Source: Seleniibacterium sp963677135
GTDB taxonomy: Bacteria; Desulfobacterota; Desulfuromonadia; Desulfuromonadales; Geopsychrobacteraceae
Direction of reading: 5' to 3'
DNA length: 64,000 nt
Assembly: GCA_963677135.2 (NCBI GenBank)
Contig: CAXXLS010000005.1
Coordinates: 124,001-188,000, forward strand
The notes under the pieces were generated by a model that was not told where the DNA came from, searched no databases, and saw nothing but the letters and a program-made list of their open reading frames with translations. Shown here one piece after another: positions 17,872 to 26,420 of the stretch. The translations under genes and the position numbers were made by a program. Within the stretch, counting starts at the first letter, position 1, and every line of letters starts with the position of its first letter.

Positions 17872-19446
17872 TTATTCAATCACAAATGACGCGTCAGTCT
17901 CAATTTTGGCCACAGTCGGTTGTTCAACCTCGAGCACCGCAACCTGGCGGTTTTTCATCTGCTCAAGCACCTGCTCCATGGCGGGATTCATCTTATCGAA
18001 GAAGGTATTCGGATAGATCCCGATCCAGAACACGAACAGCAGCAGAGGCAGCATCAGGACAACTTCACGGGTAGACAGATCCTTAAGATTTTCATTGGCC
18101 GGATTGGTCACCTCGCCGAACATGACCCGCTGGTACATCCAGAGCATGTAGACCGCGGCGAGAATGACGCCCGTGGTCGCAAAAACGGCATACCAGCGCA
18201 GACCGCTCTGGAACGCTCCCATCAGGGCCAGGAATTCACCGACAAAACCGTTGGTCCCCGGCAGCCCGACGGAGGAGAAGGTCACAATCATGAAAATGGT
18301 TGCGAACACCGGCATCTTGTGAGCCAGGCCGCCGAACTCGGTGATGAGCCGGGTATGACGGCGCTCGTAAATGAACCCGACGATAAGGAACAGCGCTCCG
18401 GTGGAAATCCCGTGATTAATCATCTGAATCATGCCGCCGGCCAGTCCCTGGAGATTCATGGCGAAGACCCCCAGCATGACGAACCCGAGGTGGGCGACGG
18501 AGGAATAGGCCACCAGCTTCTTCACATCTTCCTGCATCATGGCGACCAGTGAACCGTAAATAATGCCGACGACACACAGGAAGGCAAGATACGGGATAAA
18601 GGTCGGCAAGGCTTCAGGGAACAGCGGCATGGCGAATCGGACGTATCCGTAGGTACCCATTTTCAGCAGCACCGCGGCCAGGATAACCGAGCCGGCCGTG
18701 GGCGCCTCGGTGTGAGCGTCCGGCAACCAGGTATGCAGGGGGAACATCGGCACCTTGATGGCGAAACTGAAACCGAAGGCGAGGAACAACCAGAACTGGG
18801 CCTGGTACGGAATGTTCAGCTTGTAGAAGTCCTGAACGCTGAAACCGTTGAGAGCGACGCCGCTTTTGACGCCGTAGTAGTAGACGAAGATAATCGCGAC
18901 CAGCATCAGCAGGGAACCGACCGCCGTATAGATGAAGAACTTGACCGCCGCGTAGATGCGGTTTTTCCCCCCCCAGATGCCGATAAGAAAATACATGGGG
19001 ATGAGCATCAGTTCCCAGAAGACGTAGAACAGGAACAGATCGAGGGAGATAAAAGCGCCCAGCATGCCCGTTTCCAGAAGCAGCAGCATGGCCATGAAGC
19101 CCTTGGTGTTCTTGTCGACGGCCTGCCAGGTCGAGAGCACCGTGATCGGCATGATGAAGGTCGTCAGCATCACGAGCCACAGGCTGATCCCGTCAACTCC
19201 CAGATTATAGTTCATCTGGAAGAAGTCGCCGATGTTGATCCACTGGTAGAATTCCCGATAGTGCATCCCACCGGAGGTGGTGAAGACATTGTCAAATGCC
19301 AGGGGCAAACTGACCACGAAGGTGACCAGGGTCACCGCCAGGGTAAACCCTTTGAGCAGGCCATCGTTGTCCTTCGGGATCAGCAGAAGGATCAGCATTC
19401 CCAACAACGGGAGGAAAGTCATAATACTGAGAAGGTTATCAGCCAT
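17872..19446 (-). CDS. nuoM: NADH-quinone oxidoreductase subunit M
   Basis: A 524-residue membrane subunit with the antiporter-like core. Visible are the Glu-bearing FWELMLIPMYFLIG helix, FPLHTWLPDAHTEAPT and KKLVAYSSVAHLGFV. It is one of the proton-pumping modules in the distal arm of complex I. It follows nuoL on the same strand with a 52-bp gap. Confidence 0.96.
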   Translation of the reverse strand: MADNLLSIMTFLPLLGMLILLLIPKDNDGLLKGFTLAVTLVTFVVSLPLAFDNVFTTSGGMHYREFYQWINIGDFFQMNYNLGVDGISLWLVMLTTFIMPITVLSTWQAVDKNTKGFMAMLLLLETGMLGAFISLDLFLFYVFWELMLIPMYFLIGIWGGKNRIYAAVKFFIYTAVGSLLMLVAIIFVYYYGVKSGVALNGFSVQDFYKLNIPYQAQFWLFLAFGFSFAIKVPMFPLHTWLPDAHTEAPTAGSVILAAVLLKMGTYGYVRFAMPLFPEALPTFIPYLAFLCVVGIIYGSLVAMMQEDVKKLVAYSSVAHLGFVMLGVFAMNLQGLAGGMIQMINHGISTGALFLIVGFIYERRHTRLITEFGGLAHKMPVFATIFMIVTFSSVGLPGTNGFVGEFLALMGAFQSGLRWYAVFATTGVILAAVYMLWMYQRVMFGEVTNPANENLKDLSTREVVLMLPLLLFVFWIGIYPNTFFDKMNPAMEQVLEQMKNRQVAVLEVEQPTVAKIETDASFVIE

Positions 19447-19498
19447 GTGGAATCGCTCCTTAAAGCTTTATCGTATTCGCTGGCAAACTAAGACAACA

Positions 19499-21466
19499 TC
19501 AACCGAAAATATAATAGCCGACGATCACGACTACGCCGACCACCATGGCCATTGCGTAGTTATACAAATATCCGGACTGGGTGTAGCGCAAGCCGGCACC
19601 AATCCCCTTGACCACCCAGGCACAGCCGTTGACGATGCCGTCTACGATCCTGACGTCGAAACCGCGCCACAGGAAGGTCCCGATCTTCTTGCAGGGATTG
19701 ACAAAGACAAAGTCATACAGCTCATCGATGTACCATTTGTTGAAAATAACCCGATAAGCGGTCGTAAATTTTGCGGTAAACCGGGCGGGCAGCTCCGGAT
19801 TCTTGATGTACATATTCCAGGCGATGAAGATACCGACCACGGCGATGATGACGGAGATGGCCATCAGCGCATACTCGGTGGCATGGGCACCGTGCGCCTC
19901 GATATGGTGCAGATGCTGGGCATGCTCGAAGACGGGTGCCAGGAAATGCTCGAAACGGTTGCTGCCGCCCAGAATCGCCGGAACACCGACGTAACCGCCG
20001 ACCACGGCGAGGAATCCGAGGACCATCAGCGGGATGGTAATGGTCAGGGGCGATTCAGGGATATGATCCTTGGCTCGCGGATCGGTCTTCTGTTCCCCGA
20101 AGAAGGTCATGAACACCAGGCGGAACATGTAGAAGGCGGTCATCCCGGCCGCAGCGGCACCGATAATCCAGAGCAGCCAGTGACCGCGGGTTGATCCGAA
20201 GGACCACCAGAGGATCTCATCCTTGGAGAAAAAGCCCGAGAACAGGGGGATACCGGCGATGGCAATGGTCGACACCAGGAAGGTGATATAGGTAATCGGC
20301 ATCTTCTTGCGCAGCCCGCCCATGTTCCGCATATCCTGGGGATCATCGTGAAGATGAGCGTGATGATAGGCGTGATGCATGCCGTGGATAACCGAACCGG
20401 ACCCGAGGAACAGACAGGCCTTGAAGAAGGCGTGGGTCATCAGGTGAAAGATACCTGCCGAGAAGGCGCCGACCCCCATGGCCAGGAACATGTAACCCAA
20501 CTGGGAAACGGTGGAATAAGCCAGGACGCGCTTGATATCGTTCTGGGCCAGGCCGATGGTCGCGGCGAAGAAGGCGGTCGCGGCGCCGACGATGGCAATG
20601 GTCATCATGGTTGCCGGGGCCATGGCGAAGAGGATATTCATCCGACCGATCATGTAGACACCGGCGGTGACCATGGTCGCAGCGTGGATCAGGGCGGAAA
20701 CCGGGGTCGGACCTTCCATGGCATCGGGCAGCCAGGTATAGAGTGGAATCTGGGCCGATTTACCGGTGGCGCCGAGGAAGAAGCACAGGGTCACCACGGT
20801 GACGATCACGCCGCCGCTCTGCAGCAGGTGGGCATTCTCCGTGATCTCCATGAAATTGAGGGTCCAGACGCCCTTGTTACCCAGGGTCCAGAACAGCACA
20901 AACAGACCGCACAAGAACCCGAAATCGCCAACCCGGTTGACGACGAAGGCCTTTTTGGCGGCGTCACCGGCGCTTTTCTTTTCAAAGTAATAACCGATCA
21001 GCAGGTAGGAGCAGAGACCGACCCCTTCCCAGCCGATGAACATGACCAGGGCGTTGCCGCCGAGAACCAGCATCAGCATGGAGAACGCGAACAGGTTCAG
21101 GTAGCTGAAGAAGCGGAAGAAACCAACCTCGCCATGCATGTAACCGATGGAGTAGAGGTGAATCAGGGTCCCGACTCCGGTAACAACCATGATCATGACA
21201 GCTGACAGCGGATCGAGAAGGAATTCCCAGTTGACCTGAAGATCACCGATGGAAATCCAGGAGGCGATCACGAGTTCGTGAACCTTCTGGCTGTCACCAA
21301 GCAGGGTGAAAAAATTCTGAGTGGCGACCAGGAAGGACAGGAACATCATGAAGGTGGCGATACCACCGATGACTGCCTCTTTCTTGATGCGTTTACCCAG
21401 CAGGCCATTGATGATCGAACCGACCAGAGGGAAGAATGGGATGAGCCACAGATTACTGTACATCAA
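19499..21466 (-). CDS. nuoL: NADH-quinone oxidoreductase subunit L
   Basis: A 655-residue membrane protein, the largest antiporter-like subunit of complex I, with the C-terminal extension that forms the lateral helix. Blocks seen: FIGWEGVGLCSYLLIG, PLYTWLPDAMEGPTPVSALI and KRVLAYSTVSQLGYMF. A His-rich loop (HAYHHAHLHDD) is present between helices. The start has two adjacent ATG codons; either may be used. Confidence 0.96.
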   Translation of the reverse strand: MMYSNLWLIPFFPLVGSIINGLLGKRIKKEAVIGGIATFMMFLSFLVATQNFFTLLGDSQKVHELVIASWISIGDLQVNWEFLLDPLSAVMIMVVTGVGTLIHLYSIGYMHGEVGFFRFFSYLNLFAFSMLMLVLGGNALVMFIGWEGVGLCSYLLIGYYFEKKSAGDAAKKAFVVNRVGDFGFLCGLFVLFWTLGNKGVWTLNFMEITENAHLLQSGGVIVTVVTLCFFLGATGKSAQIPLYTWLPDAMEGPTPVSALIHAATMVTAGVYMIGRMNILFAMAPATMMTIAIVGAATAFFAATIGLAQNDIKRVLAYSTVSQLGYMFLAMGVGAFSAGIFHLMTHAFFKACLFLGSGSVIHGMHHAYHHAHLHDDPQDMRNMGGLRKKMPITYITFLVSTIAIAGIPLFSGFFSKDEILWWSFGSTRGHWLLWIIGAAAAGMTAFYMFRLVFMTFFGEQKTDPRAKDHIPESPLTITIPLMVLGFLAVVGGYVGVPAILGGSNRFEHFLAPVFEHAQHLHHIEAHGAHATEYALMAISVIIAVVGIFIAWNMYIKNPELPARFTAKFTTAYRVIFNKWYIDELYDFVFVNPCKKIGTFLWRGFDVRIVDGIVNGCAWVVKGIGAGLRYTQSGYLYNYAMAMVVGVVVIVGYYIFG

Positions 21467-21504
21467 ACTCTCCTATTAGCTGAAACACCCGTAACAGTGG
21501 GAAC

Positions 21505-21810
21505 CTACCACTTGAGGATCTTGAAATCGTCGACTTCGATGGATTCCTTGTTTCTGAAGAAGGCGATCATCAAAGCCAGACCTACAGCTGCTTCAGCAGC
21601 AGCAACCGTCATAACAAAGAAAACAAATATCTGACCGTCCATGTTGCCGACGTGCCGTGACAGGGCGATGAAGGTCAGGTTGACCGAGTTGAGCATGACC
21701 TCGATGCACATGAAGATGACAATGGCATTTTTCCGGGTCAGGACCCCGAAGGTTCCGATGGCAAACAGAATGGCGCTCAACACCAGGTAGTGATTTACGG
21801 TAATCATCAT
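21505..21810 (-). CDS. nuoK: NADH-quinone oxidoreductase subunit K
   Basis: A 101-residue protein with three membrane helices and the conserved Glu-containing segments (IFMCIEVMLNSVN and VAAAEAAVGLAL) that are essential for proton translocation in NuoK. Its length equals that of the family (about 100). It lies between nuoJ and nuoL in the standard order. Confidence 0.95.
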   Translation of the reverse strand: MMITVNHYLVLSAILFAIGTFGVLTRKNAIVIFMCIEVMLNSVNLTFIALSRHVGNMDGQIFVFFVMTVAAAEAAVGLALMIAFFRNKESIEVDDFKILKW

Positions 21811-21831
21811 GTATCTCCCGAGCCTATCTCA

Positions 21832-22335
21832 TTAAACTTTACGTTTGGAGAGAATAACTGCACCGACAATGGCCACCAGCAAGAGAATGGAAGCGATTTC
21901 AAAGGGCAGCAGAAAATCAACGAACATGGCCTTGCCGATGAGCTCGGTGTGGCCATACTGATTGATCATCTCCGAAGTGACCGGTCCGCCAGTGGCAGTT
22001 GGCTCACCGGTCCGCAGGAATGCGTAACTGACCAGCAGCATCAGGACCGCAAGCACGCCCCCGGCCGGCAGCGCATGAGTATAACGACTCTTCGTGGCCA
22101 GCCCGAGGTTGAGCAGCATGATGACGAAGATGATCAGGACCATGATGGCGCCGGCGTAGACCATGATCTGGATCGCGGCCATAAAGGGAGCTTCCAGCAT
22201 GACGTAGAGAACCGCGAGACAGATGAATGTCGTGACCAGGTTCAGCGCACTGTTGACGGGATTGCGGCACTTGGTAACAAACAGAGCCGAAACAATCGCA
22301 ACACAGGCAGTGAGATAAAAAAGAAAAGCTTCCAT
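21832..22335 (-). CDS. nuoJ: NADH-quinone oxidoreductase subunit J
   Basis: A 167-residue membrane subunit with five hydrophobic segments and the family motif VYAGAIMVLIIFVIML, which holds the pi-bulge helix of complex I. It sits 17 bp after nuoI and 21 bp before nuoK. Confidence 0.94.
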   Translation of the reverse strand: MEAFLFYLTACVAIVSALFVTKCRNPVNSALNLVTTFICLAVLYVMLEAPFMAAIQIMVYAGAIMVLIIFVIMLLNLGLATKSRYTHALPAGGVLAVLMLLVSYAFLRTGEPTATGGPVTSEMINQYGHTELIGKAMFVDFLLPFEIASILLLVAIVGAVILSKRKV

Positions 22336-22352
22336 AATAGTGAGGCTCCTTG

Positions 22353-22751
22353 TTACGACTTGAGAAGACGTTCTTTGTCGAACACGAAATCATCCCGCTT
22401 ATAGTTTGCCAGCTCGTAGGCACTCGTCATTTCGATGGCTTCGACCGGGCAGGCTTCGACACAGTAGCCGCAGAAGATACAGCGCAGCATGTCGATTTCA
22501 TAAACCCTGGGATACTTTTCCCCTTTTTCATTCTCGGCCGACTCGACAGTGATACACTTGGCGGGACATACCGTCGGGCAGAGATAGCAGGCCACGCACT
22601 TTTCCCGATCCTGAGTCGGAACCAGACGGTGAAGCCCACGGAAACGGGGAGACATCTGCAGCTTCTGCTTGGGGTACTGAACCGTGGTGGTGTTCCCCGG
22701 CAACAGGTGCTTCAGTGTGATACTCAAGCCTTTGGCAAACTCTTTAAACAT
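22353..22751 (-). CDS. nuoI: NADH-quinone oxidoreductase subunit I (two 4Fe-4S clusters)
   Basis: A 132-residue iron-sulfur subunit with two CXXCXXCXXXCP motifs (CVACYLCPTVCP and CIFCGYCVEACP) that bind clusters N6a and N6b of the electron path toward quinone. It is shorter than E. coli NuoI (180), mainly at the C-terminus, but both cluster motifs are complete. Confidence 0.94.
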   Translation of the reverse strand: MFKEFAKGLSITLKHLLPGNTTTVQYPKQKLQMSPRFRGLHRLVPTQDREKCVACYLCPTVCPAKCITVESAENEKGEKYPRVYEIDMLRCIFCGYCVEACPVEAIEMTSAYELANYKRDDFVFDKERLLKS

Positions 22752-22774
22752 AGCTATCCTCTACACGACGATGT

Positions 22775-23842
22775 TTACTGCCAGAGCAGCACGGCAAAAC
22801 CGGTGAATACGATATTTGCAAGCGCCAGGGGCAACATGACCTTCCAGCCGATGAACATGAGCTGATCGTAGCGCAGGCGGGGAAAGGTCGCCCGAATCCA
22901 GATAAAGAAGAACATGAAGGCGAAAATCTTGATCAGGAAATTCATCCATCCCCAGAAGGGGCCACCCCAGCCACCGAGAAACAGGGTCGCGCCGATGGCG
23001 GACACGGTGATCATGTTGGCGTACTCGGCCATGAAGAACAGAGCGTATTTCATGGATGAATATTCGGTACAGAAACCGGAGACCAGCTCGGTCTCGGCTT
23101 CCGGAAGATCGAAGGGAGTCCGGTTGACTTCAGCCATGGAGCCGACCACAAACAGGCCGAAGGCCAGGGGCTGGGTGAACACATACCAGTCGGGCAGCCA
23201 GCTCAGGGCCTCAATCCCCCACAGGGGGCCCTGCTGGGCCAGGACGATGCCGCGCATGCTGAGGGTCTCCGACAGCATGAAGACCGAAACGATGGACAGA
23301 CCGGCCGCCAGTTCGTATGAGATCATCTGCGCCGAAGAGCGGATCCCGCCGAGCAGCGAGTACTTGCTGTTCGATGCCAGCCCGGCCAGGACGATCCCGT
23401 AGACACCGAGCCCGGCCATGGCCAGGATAAACAGGACGCCGATGTTGAGATCGGCAATCTGCAGCGGCACCGTGTACAGCGTGCCGTCATAGGTAAACTG
23501 GACATCCCCGCCGAAGGGGATGACGCAGATCGCAACAAAGGCAGGAGCCAGAATCATCATCGGCGCCAGGATAAAGGCGAACCAATGTGCCTCTGCAGGA
23601 ATGATGTCTTCCTTGAAGAACAGCTTCAGACCATCGGCGATCGGCTGCAACAGGCCTTTGGGACCGGTCATGGTCGGCCCCATCCGGGTCTGCATGCCCC
23701 CGATGATCTTTCTTTCCGCATAGGTTGCATAGGCGACGATCAAGAGCATGACAACGAATGCAACTGCGATCTTGATCAGCATCGCCGCGGTATACAGGTA
23801 GGGCGTTTCCGAGAGTGTCAGAACTTCTGGCGTCATGACCAT
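22775..23842 (-). CDS. nuoH: NADH-quinone oxidoreductase subunit H
   Basis: A 355-residue membrane subunit that forms much of the quinone chamber. Family segments seen: AERKIIGGMQTRMGP, ADGLKLFFKED and the acidic loop EVNRTPFDLPEAETELVSGF. Length is slightly above the E. coli protein (325). Confidence 0.96.
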   Translation of the reverse strand: MVMTPEVLTLSETPYLYTAAMLIKIAVAFVVMLLIVAYATYAERKIIGGMQTRMGPTMTGPKGLLQPIADGLKLFFKEDIIPAEAHWFAFILAPMMILAPAFVAICVIPFGGDVQFTYDGTLYTVPLQIADLNIGVLFILAMAGLGVYGIVLAGLASNSKYSLLGGIRSSAQMISYELAAGLSIVSVFMLSETLSMRGIVLAQQGPLWGIEALSWLPDWYVFTQPLAFGLFVVGSMAEVNRTPFDLPEAETELVSGFCTEYSSMKYALFFMAEYANMITVSAIGATLFLGGWGGPFWGWMNFLIKIFAFMFFFIWIRATFPRLRYDQLMFIGWKVMLPLALANIVFTGFAVLLWQ

Positions 23843-23915
23843 CCTCTTCCTTCATCAGTCTATGGCATTGCTGCCGATTTCAGCCGCCCCGAGGGTCGGC
23901 AATCCGGGATTCCGA

Positions 23916-26387
23916 TTACAGCTTGACCGGTTCGACGGCGATGGCCGGTTGTCCGGTATAGATCTTGTTCAATTCGAGCGAACCAAAATGGTACGGGGCG
24001 AACAGGACCCCCTTGGGCAGACGGCGGTCGACTTTCGCCTTGGCCTGGATTTCGCCTCCGGCCGCCTTGAGTTTAAGCATGTCCCCTTCCTCGATCTGCA
24101 GTTCGGCGGCATCTTCGCGGCCCAGCTCGATATAGGCTTCGGGAACGACCGCCAGCGGACCCTTGGCGTGGGTCGAAACGGTCCCGCTGTGATACAGCGC
24201 ACTGCCGACCAGCAGCTGGTAGGGCGCGTCAAGGGGCTCGCCGCCACCGACGGCAACCAGTTGCCGCTTGGCAGGAACAAGGGTCTCGCCGCCCCAGACC
24301 GTCCCCTGAGGTCCGATTTCATCGTAAACGACGCCTTCGTAGGCCGGGGTCTGGGCCACCAGCTCGGCAAAGGCCTGTTGCGGCGTTTCCGGGGCCGCGC
24401 TGCCCAGAGCCCTGAGGATCTCCTGGAAGATGGCGAAGTCGGTTCTCGCCTCGCCCGGAGATGTGATTCCGGCGCGCAGTCTCTGAATACGGCGTTCCGC
24501 GTTGGTAAAGGTTCCATCCTTCTCGGCAAAGGAAGCCGCCGGCAGTACCACGTCGGCTTTTTGGGCTGTCGCACTCAGGAACAGATCCTGGACAATCACG
24601 AACGGCACCGTCAGGGCCTTGTCGACCAGAGCCTGGTCCGGATAGGACACCAGCATGTCTTCACCGACCACATAGAGGGTCCGCAGGTCGCCACCGGCCG
24701 CGGCGGTCAGCATCTGCTGGACGCCAAGACCCGCGGTTCCCGGAAGAATACCCTGGTCGATCGCCCCCTGACTGTTGGCTTTTTCACCGCACAGATAGAG
24801 TCCCGAACCGGGCCGCCCGGCGATTCCGGTCAGCAGGGCCAGATTGGCGGCCGCAGTTCCCAGCTGCCTGCTGTAGGCGGTGTATGGCAGACCGTAGGCG
24901 AGCAGAATGGCCGCGTTTTCGGCCTGAGCCAGCTCACGGGCCGTGGTCCTGATGGCTTCGGCGTCGGCTCCGACCTCTTTGGCAACCTGTTCCGGGGTGA
25001 AATCCTTGAGGGCCGCTTCAAGCTCCGCCAGCCCCTCAAGGCCGTCGGTCTTGGCCAGGCCCTCGGCCAGGATGACCTGACACAGGGCATTAAGCACATT
25101 CAGTTCCATGCCCGGCTTGTGAAGCAGGGTGCGAGCATGGGGGAGACGATCCAGCTTGCCTTTTTTGTCGGCGACCACAGACAGTTGGGCTTCATTGCGG
25201 CGGACCGCCTGATTGACCACCATGCCGAAAACCGGGTGGGTTTCATAGAAATCGGAACGGATCGCCAGGATCGCGTTACAGTTTTCAACCTGAGGGAACG
25301 TCGCGGTCGAGGCGGTAATTCCCAGGGTTTCCGCGAGCCCTTCGGTCACGCCCTTGTAGCATTCCCCGCCGGAGTGATCGAGGTTGGCGGTGCCGAGACT
25401 CTTGGCGATATTCTTGGCCAGGAACAGCTCTTCGTTGCTCAACCGGCCGCCGGTGATAATTCCGACCTGCTCACCGGCATTCTTGAGATTGGCGACCACG
25501 GCGTCGAGAGCCTCTTGCCAGGTGGCTTCCTTCAGTTCACCGTTGACCCTGACCAGCGGCTTCGTCAGCCGCTCCTTGCTGTTGACGAAGGAATAGCCGA
25601 ACCGTCCACGGACACACAGGTTGCCGTCATTGACGCCGGTCTTGTCGTTGAAGCGAATGGTTTGTACTTCATTGTCCTTGACGCCCAGGGTGACGGTACA
25701 GCCGTTGCCGCAGTAGCCGCACACCGAGTCGACCTCGGTCAGCTGCCAGGGGCGGGCCTTGAACTTGAAGGGGCGGGGCAGGATAGCTCCGACCGGACAC
25801 AGGGAAACACACTGGCCGCAGAATTCGCAGTTGAGGCCGCGGTCGAAAGCGGTGGCGATTTTTGTCTCGAAGCCCCGGTTGATGAAGGAATAGGAGCCGT
25901 AACCGACGATTTCGTCACAGACCCGGACACACTTGCCGCACAGCACACAGCGGTTCATGTTGCGTTCGATGAGCGGGTTGACTTCGTCCTTGGGCAGGTC
26001 GAACTTTTCCCCTTCGAAGCGGTTGTTCACCACTTCGTATTCGTAGGTCAGGTCCTGAAGGTCGCACTCGCCACCCTTGTCGCACACGGGGCAGTCGACC
26101 ACGTGATTGACCAGCAGAAACTCAAGCACGGTTTTGCGAACCTTGCGAATTTCATCGGACATGGTCGTCACAACCATCCCTTCCGTGACCGGCGTCGTAC
26201 AGGACGGAATCAGGCGTCCTTTCATCTGCTCGACTTCCACCAGACAGATCCGGCAAGCGCCGTAAGGAAGCAATTTCTTGGCGTAACACAACACCGGAAT
26301 GTAGATTCCGTTTTCCTTTGCCGCCTCATAAATCGTAGACGTCTTGCTGGTTGTGATCTGTTTTCCGTCAATCGTCAGGTTAACCAT
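23916..26387 (-). CDS. nuoG: NADH-quinone oxidoreductase subunit G
   Basis: The 823-residue protein begins with a 2Fe-2S domain (CYAKKLLPYGACRIC), then the His/Cys cluster region HVVDCPVCDKGGECDLQD, a 2x4Fe-4S ferredoxin domain (CVLCGKCVRVC and CEFCGQCVSLC), a further 4Fe-4S site (CGYCGNGC) and a long molybdopterin-oxidoreductase-like domain that no longer needs the cofactor in complex I. It is part of the peripheral arm that passes electrons from NuoEF to NuoB. It follows nuoF by 33 bp. Confidence 0.95.
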   Translation of the reverse strand: MVNLTIDGKQITTSKTSTIYEAAKENGIYIPVLCYAKKLLPYGACRICLVEVEQMKGRLIPSCTTPVTEGMVVTTMSDEIRKVRKTVLEFLLVNHVVDCPVCDKGGECDLQDLTYEYEVVNNRFEGEKFDLPKDEVNPLIERNMNRCVLCGKCVRVCDEIVGYGSYSFINRGFETKIATAFDRGLNCEFCGQCVSLCPVGAILPRPFKFKARPWQLTEVDSVCGYCGNGCTVTLGVKDNEVQTIRFNDKTGVNDGNLCVRGRFGYSFVNSKERLTKPLVRVNGELKEATWQEALDAVVANLKNAGEQVGIITGGRLSNEELFLAKNIAKSLGTANLDHSGGECYKGVTEGLAETLGITASTATFPQVENCNAILAIRSDFYETHPVFGMVVNQAVRRNEAQLSVVADKKGKLDRLPHARTLLHKPGMELNVLNALCQVILAEGLAKTDGLEGLAELEAALKDFTPEQVAKEVGADAEAIRTTARELAQAENAAILLAYGLPYTAYSRQLGTAAANLALLTGIAGRPGSGLYLCGEKANSQGAIDQGILPGTAGLGVQQMLTAAAGGDLRTLYVVGEDMLVSYPDQALVDKALTVPFVIVQDLFLSATAQKADVVLPAASFAEKDGTFTNAERRIQRLRAGITSPGEARTDFAIFQEILRALGSAAPETPQQAFAELVAQTPAYEGVVYDEIGPQGTVWGGETLVPAKRQLVAVGGGEPLDAPYQLLVGSALYHSGTVSTHAKGPLAVVPEAYIELGREDAAELQIEEGDMLKLKAAGGEIQAKAKVDRRLPKGVLFAPYHFGSLELNKIYTGQPAIAVEPVKL

Positions 26388-26420
26388 CTTGACCTCGTAT
26401 AGCTTAAGCAGTGTATGCGT

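Noticed and set aside
23835..26402. Long open frame on the plus strand opposite nuoG
   Set aside because: It is antisense to a complete, motif-rich NuoG and its composition is that of a GC-rich shadow frame; no domain is recognisable.
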